Shown: in pieces, positions 1-7,400 of the stretch
How positions within the stretch are numbered: position 1 is the first letter of the stretch
Layout of the letters: every line of letters begins with the position of its first letter
Source: Priapulus caudatus
Taxonomy: Eukaryota > Priapulida > Priapulimorpha > Priapulimorphida > Priapulidae
Assembly (NCBI RefSeq): GCF_000485595.1
Contig: NW_014577788.1
Coordinates: forward strand, 135,857-160,548
Reading direction: 5' to 3'
DNA: 24,692 bases
Position numbers and translations under genes: made by a program
Notes under the pieces: model-generated
What the model was told of the DNA's origin: nothing
Database searches by the model: none
Seen by the model: the letters and a program-made list of their open reading frames with translations, nothing else

Positions 1-62
1 GTAGTCTCATAAATACTTTGATAAATTATTTAAATACTGTAACTAGAGTGGCTGAAAAAAAC

Positions 63-142
63 GGGTGGACCGACGGTCCATTTAACTTGTTAAATTTACT
101 GGACCGAGAGAGATTTTGGTGGTCTCGGACCACGGTCCACCG
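63..142. repeat. Small imperfect inverted repeat at window start
   Basis: A GGTGGACC-type segment near base 64 is matched in opposite orientation by a GGTCCACC segment ending near base 141. An ACGGTCC motif occurs in both, and a short palindrome (ATTTAAC/GTTAAAT) lies between them. It could be a remnant of a small foldback element inserted at the LINE boundary. Arms are short and imperfect, so this is weak. Confidence 0.3.
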
Positions 143-149
143 CCTAACG

Positions 150-2229
150 TCGAAGACTGCCATGTAAACTGTTTTCAGAGTGATCCGTTCGGTGACCACA
201 CGCTTGACTCTGGTGAGAAACTAACTGAAGCCATAGCAGAAGGCAGACGTAGGAAATGGCAGGAACTCATCCAGTCCACAAACATGACCCATAGTAGTAG
301 AAAAGCGTGGAAGACAATTCGGATGCTAGGAAACGACCTCTCTAAAGTACGACCAAGAAGTGACTGCTGACTAGGTTGCTCATCAACTCCTTGTGAACAG
401 CCAGGGAGACCATAATCATCATCCCAGTAGGGCCAAACTACCAAAGGCTCGATGTACTACACAAGAGAACCAAGACTTCACAAGACCTTTCAATATGAGC
501 AAACTGACTAAGGGTATCAAATTGATGTAAAATAATAAAGCTGCCGGACTTGACGATATTTTGTGTGAGCAGATCAAGCATCTCGGCCCCGCTGCTCTTC
601 AATGGCTGCTTGATATGTTTAATAGCTGCCTCTGCACTAACAACATCCCAAAGCTGTGGAGGAAAGCCAGAGTCATTGCAATACTAAAGCCTGGTAAAGA
701 CTCAGCTAGTCCAGCTAGCTATAGGCCCATCTCATTGCTCTGCCATACATACAAGCTCTTTGAAAGGCTCATCCTCAACCGTTTGACCCCTTACATGGAT
801 AAACTCCTCATCCTAGAGCAGGCAGGTTTCAGACCAGGAAAATCCTGTACAAGCCAACTCCTTAACCTTGCCCAGTTCATCGAAGACGGGTATGAGAAAG
901 AGTTAATTACTGGAGCAGCTTTTGTTGACCTCTCCGCAGCCTACGACACAGTCAACCATCGAATTCTAACCAAAAAACTATACCAGCTAGTAAAGGATGT
1001 GAGACTAGCAGAACTAATCAGGAACATGTTGGCAAATAGGAGGTTTTTCGTGGATCTCAATGGTAACCGCAGCAGATGGCGTAGACAGAAAAATGGCCTC
1101 CCACAAGGAAGCATCCTGGCCCCTCTGCTCTTTAATCTATACACAAATGACCAGCCAGTACACACAAACACCAGGAGTTTTCTTTATGCAGATTACCTCT
1201 GCATTGCTTCACAAAAACAGTTCTTTGGCGAAGGCGAACGGTCCATCACCGATGCTCTTGCAGGCCTAACCACCTACTACACAGCAAACCATCTACGAGC
1301 CAATCCCGGGAAAACTCAAATAAGTGCCTTCCATCTAAAGAACAAGCAGGCGAACCGCCAACTGAAAGTCAAATGGTATGACAAATGGCTGAAACATACC
1401 TATAGCCCAGTCTACCTAGGTGTTACTTTAGACCGCCCTCTAACTTACAAGAATCACATCATCAAGACAAAGGCCAAAGTGGGTGCCAGAAACAGTATTC
1501 TAAAGAAATTGGCAAATACTAAATGGGGAACAGACACCGGGACAATCAGAACCACTGCTATCGCCCTGTGCTACTCTGCGGCTGAGTATGCGTGCCCTGT
1601 CTGGAGTGGGTCGCCCCATGCTGCAAAAATTGACCCAGTTCTGAACATTGCCTGCAGAGCCATTTCTGGATGCTTGAGACCAACCAACGTAGATGACCTC
1701 TACCTGCTCTGTGGCATCGCTCCTCCACACGTTAGACGAATGGCTTCATCCCAAGTAGAGAAACTTAACCAAGAAAATTACCCTCGCCACCCCCTCTTCC
1801 AGCATGAAACTGTAAAGAAGAGACTAAAGTCCAGGCACAGTTTCATCCACGCGGTTCAACCCCTGGATGGCAACCTCCAAAACTACAGGATCGCCCAATG
1901 GTCAAAGCATCTTCAGGCAAGCCAACATAAGCTTTCACTCAGACCCCAGGAATCCCTCCCACCCGGAGCCAACGAGGTATGGCCGACGGGGTTATGCCTA
2001 AATCGCCTCAGGACAGGGTTTGGTCGATGTGGGGCACTCATGCAGAAATGGGGATACACTGAATGCGACCAAGGCCCAATCGAATGCGACTGCGGGGAGG
2101 ACCAGACATACCTCTGAAAGACATCTCCTGAAATGCCCCCTATTGCCAGAGCCATGTAGCCCTGGAGACCTTGAGGCTTTCAACTACCGTGCCAAGTCCT
2201 GTGTGCTGCAGTGGCTGGGCCGAGTGTAG
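150..2229 (+). pseudogene. LINE ORF2 reverse transcriptase, inactivated
   Basis: The longest open stretch (561-2117, 518 residues) carries RT blocks in order: SYRPISLL, QAGFRPGKSC, VDLSAAYDTVNHR, GLPQGSILAPLLFNLYTND and FLYADYLCIA. The catalytic YADD box reads YADY, with the second aspartate replaced by tyrosine at 1194-1196, which should abolish polymerase activity. Upstream, a segment containing RRRKWQELIQSTNMTHSSRK (about 240-300) is the expected linker. It is cut off by a frameshift near 362 and an in-frame TAA at 528-530, which lies where relatives have lysine in KNNKAAG. Near 2105-2115 another frameshift separates the CDCGEDQT segment from its continuation HLLKCPLLPEPC, ending at the TAG at 2227-2229. 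The CxC...H...C arrangement is usual at the C terminus of such LINEs. At least four lesions make this a dead copy. Confidence 0.9.
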
Positions 2230-2242
2230 TGTAGTGACTCGA

Positions 2243-2258
2243 GAAGAAGAAGAAGAAG
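2243..2258 (+). repeat. (GAA)n 3' tail of the LINE
   Basis: A short GAA microsatellite lies just after the LINE stop codon and marks the 3' end of the insertion, where target-primed reverse transcription would have started. Simple-repeat tails instead of poly(A) are common in several LINE clades. Confidence 0.7.
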
Positions 2259-2689
2259 CTAGTAGACAATAGAATAAACAATGCACGTTGCAGTCCGTAG
2301 CAGCTCGACTGTTTTAGCATTGTGCCAATGGCTAGAAATCGGTGGTGGCAGTATATTTTTTAACCGTCCCGTTTCACTACACAACAGAGCATTATAAAAA
2401 CTATTGTAAGTTGTTGTCAATACCCTATAAAAAGGCAATATTTTCATGAACTGAGTGAACAAATTTTTTAACTATACTAACCGTTTTCTCAAACGAAATT
2501 TGCCATTAAAGTATAGATAACACGGTAACTCCACGGGTATTAAACGACATAATTGTGTTCACTCGGCACTTTGTTCTCCTATTTCGTCTGATCGTTTTTC
2601 TAGGTGCTTGCATATAGCTGGACGAGTTAATCAATGTTGACTAGTCACAGAACGATTGAGTGTGTGGCTGTGTGCCATCTTCGCGGTAG
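2259..2689. other. Non-coding stretch, nothing recognised
   Basis: AT-rich sequence with no convincing reading frame, splice-compatible exon or repeat on either strand. I searched it for a signal-peptide exon for the downstream calumenin gene and found no credible ATG exon. Confidence 0.5.
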
Positions 2690-2697
2690 TTTGCCGG

Positions 2698-3060
2698 CAT
2701 GGGCGTAAATCCCGGGGGGGATGGGGGGATGCATCCCCCCCGCTCTTGAAGGAGGGGGGGGATGGCCTGTACAAATATCCCCCCCTGAGATTCAAAAAAA
2801 AAAACTCCTTCCTCCGTGCCCCACTTGAAAGTTCAGCTAATTATGATAATTTGGAGACATGGGCAGACCTAAATCATTTCAATTACTGCAGGGGCGTGTA
2901 CAGGGGGGGAGGCGTCCAGAGGGTCCGGACCCCCTCCCCTGCTCGCGCAGAAAACGCATCTGAAGGGGTCTAATTTCAAAAAAATTCTGGGGGAGAGCCC
3001 CCTAGACCCCTCCTTCGCGTGATCATCCCCCCCACTCCTCGGTACGGATTTACGCCCCTG
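2698..3060. mobile_element. hAT-like non-autonomous element with 8-bp TSD
   Basis: The element starts CATGGGCGTAAATCC and ends GGATTTACGCCCCTG, a 15-bp terminal inverted repeat with one mismatch. It is flanked on both sides by the 8-bp direct repeat TTTGCCGG (2690-2697 and 3061-3068). CAGGGGCG-type ends with an 8-bp duplication are typical of hAT transposons. No transposase is encoded. The interior is rich in C and G runs and includes a fragment related to the element at 14347-14508. The exact target duplication argues that both boundaries are right. Confidence 0.85.
2889..3010 (-). mobile_element. Nested fragment related to the 14347 element
   Basis: Inside the 2698-3060 element a second CAGGGGCGTGTACAGG terminus occurs at 2889. 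It is followed by a GGTCCGGACC motif and a stretch at about 2939-2980 that matches, in reverse orientation, 14429-14462 of the complete 162-bp copy. Its own far terminus is missing, so it is a truncated insertion or a chimera. Confidence 0.65.
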
Positions 3061-3180
3061 TTTGCCGGTGTGGTGTTTTGAACATAAACATTGTTCAAAA
3101 CCACCCATTGTCAACTCAAAATGCTAAGAGTAGATTGTAACATAATTATTTGATATCTCCTGCTTATTATGAGCTATAAT

Positions 3181-3217
3181 ACTAAAAAATACTAAAAATA
3201 CTAAAAAATACTAAAAA
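3181..3217. repeat. (ACTAAAAA)n short tandem repeat
   Basis: Four or five units of ACTAAAAA or ACTAAAAAAT lie in tandem in non-coding DNA. The neighbouring stretch up to 3349 holds no recognisable gene. Confidence 0.7.
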
Positions 3218-3349
3218 CTCAGCCTACGGCTCTGGTATCAGTACATAATTATGAAAAATAAGCCTATTTTCAATCTGCATTTATACTTTCACCATGTACA
3301 TCTGTATGTTTTGAAGTTTGAATTTGAATCACAATACCTTATATAGGCA

Positions 3350-3790
3350 CAGGGTTCTCTCTACGTTGCGCAAACGGGGCGCGCGCGCGCCCCGTTTGGG
3401 AAAACCCCCCCCTGTTTCAATCGTTGCGCCCTGTTTAAAATACCTCCGCCCCGATTAAATTCCACCACAATAAAAGTTTGCCAGCGAGGGAATCGATCGT
3501 CAAGAATTCCCATTCGACCAGGACACACGGCACGTGTACGTATTTTCACCGTGCCACGCATGCACTGCAGACAATACACAAGTACAAACAGTCAACCGTC
3601 CCACAGCCAAACACCTAACTGCCTACACCGACTCGGCTATCTTATATATACAGAACCCCAATACCGTCTATGGTGTCGGTGACGATTTTACGCATTAATT
3701 AGTTGCGCTACGGTAAAAAAACACGCCCCCGGACCCCCCCCTCTCCCCTCCCCTCCCCCCTGTTTGAATTTCATCTTGGGGAGAACCCTG
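3350..3790. mobile_element. Element B copy 1, short DNA element with 5-bp TSD
   Basis: This 441-bp unit begins CAGGGTTCTC and ends GAGAACCCTG, a perfect 10-bp terminal inverted repeat, and is flanked by the direct repeat AGGCA on both sides. A second copy at 20916-21387 has the same ends and the 5-bp duplication GGTTA. Near the left end is a perfect 26-bp GC-rich palindrome at 3372-3397. No transposase is encoded. The ends and duplication length would suit a hAT subgroup with short duplications, but that assignment is inferred. Confidence 0.85.
3372..3397. repeat. 26-bp perfect GC-rich palindrome in element B
   Basis: AAACGGGG, an alternating GC tract and CCCCGTTT form a perfect palindrome close to the left terminus of element B. 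A diverged version sits at the same place in copy 2 (about 20938-20970). Alternating CG tracts can adopt Z-DNA or cruciform structure, so it may matter for transposition or be a mutation hot spot. Confidence 0.8.
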
Positions 3791-4287
3791 AGGCATATTG
3801 TCATATTAAATACACATACCAAATCTTAGAGCACTGATATAACACCTCTAATTGATCAGTATTAATAGTAATACCAGACAGTCCAGTCAGTTAACAGTCT
3901 TGGTTCCCTGCACAATTTTTTTGGTGAAAATAGTGCCACGGTAGTGCCGTGCTGCCGTGGCGGCCACTACGGCCCTGACTTTGGAATTCCCCCATTAAAC
4001 CTCATAAAATCGTAGATTAGATTAGACCAGGAGAATTTCTGACAAATTCCAATACAATAGCCATGAGAGATCTCAATAGCTGTGGGTTGTTTACCTGCGA
4101 GCAAATGCGCATGCACCATATTTGTTGTGTTCTTGGTGAAAGAGAGAGCTTTGTAGAGTGTTTCCTATGATTGTTTGTGTAGTGGCCCTTGTGGGTGGTC
4201 GCAACAAGAAGACTGGTCGTTTCCCTCAACCTGGCTAGAGTTGGGAATTGCTTCCCACTTTTAAAGTAACCATTTTTTTGCTTGTAG
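3791..4287. other. Non-coding DNA upstream of first visible calumenin exon
   Basis: Probable intron of the calumenin-like gene. A GC-rich hairpin-forming stretch lies at about 3929-3976. A polypyrimidine tract ending in TAG at 4285-4287 is the acceptor for the exon at 4288. No signal-peptide exon was found. Confidence 0.5.
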
Positions 4288-4418
4288 CCTCTTAGCTCTG
4301 AGGAACATTTCGATGGTGTGGAGCACAACGCACAGTATGATCACGAAGCATTCCTCGGTCAGAATGAAGCTGGACAGTTTGATCAACTTCCTCCAGATGA
4401 GAGCAGAAGGCGACTTGG
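4288..4418 (+). CDS. CALU: CREC gene, first visible exon
   Basis: Encodes the acidic leader before EF-hand 1, with YDHEAFLG and [14 protein letters not shown] typical of the calumenin N-terminal region. The acceptor is a T-rich tract ending TTGTAG. A second AG at 4294-4295 could serve as an alternative. The exon ends in phase 2 at a GTGAGT donor. The frame is open to the first codon, so this is an internal coding exon. Confidence 0.9.
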
Positions 4419-7400
4419 GTGAGTATTCCTTGTATATGCTTTGATGACATTGATTGTGTAAACTCTATTTGTGAACTGAACCTTGGTTAAAATAATGAAA
4501 GAGCTGGGCCAGAAACTTCCTATAGCCTCCGAAATAACACATTTTGACAGTTTTAGAATTTCACGCATAATGAAATAAGAAAGCTCAACAGAATATATGT
4601 ACTGGTAATTTAACTTCAGTGATTATTGTAATTTATAAAAATGTATTTCTTTTAGAATTATTGTAGATAAAATTGATACTGATGGAGATGGATTTGTATC
4701 AGAACCTGAACTTACAAGCTGGATTACCTCTATACAGAAACAGTAAGTAGACACTAAAATTTTTACTGTATTCTTAAATTACAAATTTCATTTTGTCAAT
4801 TTGACAAATTTGACTAAAGATCCATTTTTTCTCAGGTATATAGATGAAGATGTGGACAGACAATGGACTCACTATCAGCATGGCTCAGACTCAGATGCAA
4901 TGACTTTTGAACATTATAAAAAAGTCACCTTTGGAGATAGACAGGAAGATGGTATATTGCTTAATGATATATTGAATTTTAAACACTATAACAAGATCAC
5001 CTTTTGAGATAGACAGGAAGGTAGTGCGGTTAAAAAGTGTGCAATTATATCCCTGAGCCGGTGTACGATTAAAAGCACATATGTGACCCATCACATCGAA
5101 TAAGGTCTTAACCCTTTGAGTCCCGAACGCGCCATTTGGCGCGGTCTGACGTCACGATCTTTATTTCATCATATCTTGGCTCACAGACACCCTATGCCTT
5201 GTTTCGGCTATTGCAAATACCCGCAAATACGTATTTTATTAAACTACGGCAGTACATGGTGTTTTGATTGCAAATAATTTGTAAAATTAGTAAGACAAAA
5301 TTATGACGTAATCAATGTTTTGTTTTATCAGCTGACTTTGACAGCTGAAAATATAAAAAGTTACAGCCGCCGTTTGCAACCCTCCTGAGACAAGTCCTGG
5401 TTTGTGCGAATGTCTCTAAACATGGCTGCGCCCATGAAGAAGTGTTTTCAGATAATTTAGATGTAATTTTCGGACAAATATGTGAAATATGAGCCGGAGA
5501 AATCGTTTTTCAGCTGAGGAAGCACTAAGGTTGTTGTCAGATATTCCAAGTGAAAGTGAAAGTGACAGAGAATATGTTAGTGAGGGTGAATTAGACTCAG
5601 ATTCTCATAGTGAAATCCCTGTATTATGAATTCGCCAACCCCAATTCAGAATCAGGTAGTGACGATGATGATGATGATGATGAACCTGTGGCATCCACAT
5701 CATCAGCTATGGCAATTCATAAACTTCCTAGTATCCGAGATTACTTTAGCGATGACTGGATTTTGGGTGTACCGGCAAGGACTACAGCTGTAAAGGGTAT
5801 ATAAAGTGTTTATTTTGATTGAACATTGTTTTCTGATGTATTTGCATTGTTTGCTGATGTATTTTGCATTGTTTTTGTGTGATAGAAATGCATTACATGG
5901 GATTTTGAAAACATTACATAACTATTTATGCAAATTTCACAAAATCCAAGATGGCTACCGTATGCATATTGGATTTTTGGTAGCCAAAATATGTTGGTTG
6001 CATAGAATATGAAGATAGCTTCAAGAAAATGTATATTTTTGCTTGTCTAAACCCATTAATGAAAGACATATATAGTTAAAAATCTATTGGTAATAATTTT
6101 CGTGGAAATTTTGCAAATAGTTCTGGGACTCAAAGGGATATTTTGGGATATGGAGTTATGCAAATATTCAGATTCCTTGGGTCATAAGCTTCATTTTGAT
6201 ACCACTCTCAACTCTCTATCTTTAGTGGTTGCCGAGAAATTGCCAGATTTGTTCATGACAAATTCGCGAAATTCAGAAACAAAACTGAGAAAATTGAGGT
6301 TAAAAATAGTTGTAATCAAAGGCTAAGTTTCGCTCATAGGGTCTATGTCCCCCAGGGTACTGCCGAAACGTACCCTGGGTACGATACGGTATACCGGAAC
6401 GTACCCTGGTCACTATTTGATATGGTTAGGGTTAGGATTAGGGTTAGGGTTAGGGTTAGGGAGTAGGCGTAGGCGACTCCCTAGACTCGTTAGTGGAGTA
6501 GGCGAGGTACGGTCCGGCATATTAGATAGTACCAGGGTACGTTTCGGTATACCGGACCGTACCCAGGGTACGTTCCGGCAGTACCCTGGGGGACATAGAC
6601 CTTCTCAGCCTAAGTTTCCATAGCAACCAATACTTTATATTCAAGATATTGCAACCAAATGTTGCATATACACTCTTGGAACTATATCAAATGTTACTAT
6701 AAAAATTCAAAACTTAAATTTAATTCAGGCTCCTCCAGGACCAACTTGGAGGGGGCGGCGATATCCTTACAGCTGAAAATCTTGACAAACTCGACCACAG
6801 ACTGCATAAAACACTTGGTTTGGTTGTAAAAGTGAACAAAATACCTGATTGTTGGTTGGCATGCACAGCACCAAAATCCAGTGCATCAGGAATATCAAAC
6901 ACCTCAGACTCTTCGTCATCACTCTCATCTTCCACATCACACACAATCACACGTTCATCATCAAAATAATCGAGTGCAAATTCCAGCAGTGCATTAGCAT
7001 CTCTGCCATGCAAATTGCATGGGGTCAGATCGTTTAGCGCTTTCGCTGCCGATGTTGCCATTATTCCGGCATGTATCGGTTTGTAAACAACAGCAATCAA
7101 ATCTACGTATATAAATGATTCAATATCCGTTCATTATCAGCCAATATTAATGGCATACTTGGCCTTATTGGTTTTATTGCTTTAAATCGATGGAGAATTT
7201 CTAACCACGTTTTGATAACATGGGCGCCGCCATTACACGTGACCCACTCTCGGCCAATCAGCATGGCGCTTTCGTCGGCCGTGGAGTTGTATACGAAAAT
7301 TGCCCTAACCTAATCCAATAAAATCGCATTTGATTGGCTTAAAATGACGTATTTATTAACCTAGTTGGAGAGAGGATTCCCCCAGCCTCATTTTGGTACC

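Larger units (their letters stand above)
148..2258 (+). mobile_element. 5'-truncated non-LTR retrotransposon (LINE), Jockey superfamily
   Basis: The copy contains the end of the endonuclease-RT linker, the reverse transcriptase domain, the C-terminal cysteine-rich segment and a (GAA)n 3' tail. No apurinic endonuclease domain is visible, so the copy is 5'-truncated or begins outside the window. The tail directly follows the open reading frame, leaving almost no 3' UTR. It is on the same strand as the calumenin exons downstream and may lie in that gene's first intron, though this cannot be shown. Clade assignment (Jockey versus I/Nimb) is from memory of RT motifs and is uncertain. Confidence 0.88.

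Noticed and set aside
2656-2700. Hydrophobic LSVWLCAIFAVVC stretch as the missing calumenin signal peptide
   Set aside because: It starts at TTG, has no in-frame ATG nearby, and is cut by the hAT-like insertion. No suitable donor keeps the needed phase.
3361-3579. 72-codon frame on the - strand in element B
   Set aside because: It spans the palindrome and is not kept open in copy 2.
6420-6465. TTAGGG run as a true telomere or chromosome end
   Set aside because: It is short, bounded on both sides by transposon arms, and repeated in the same setting at other copies.
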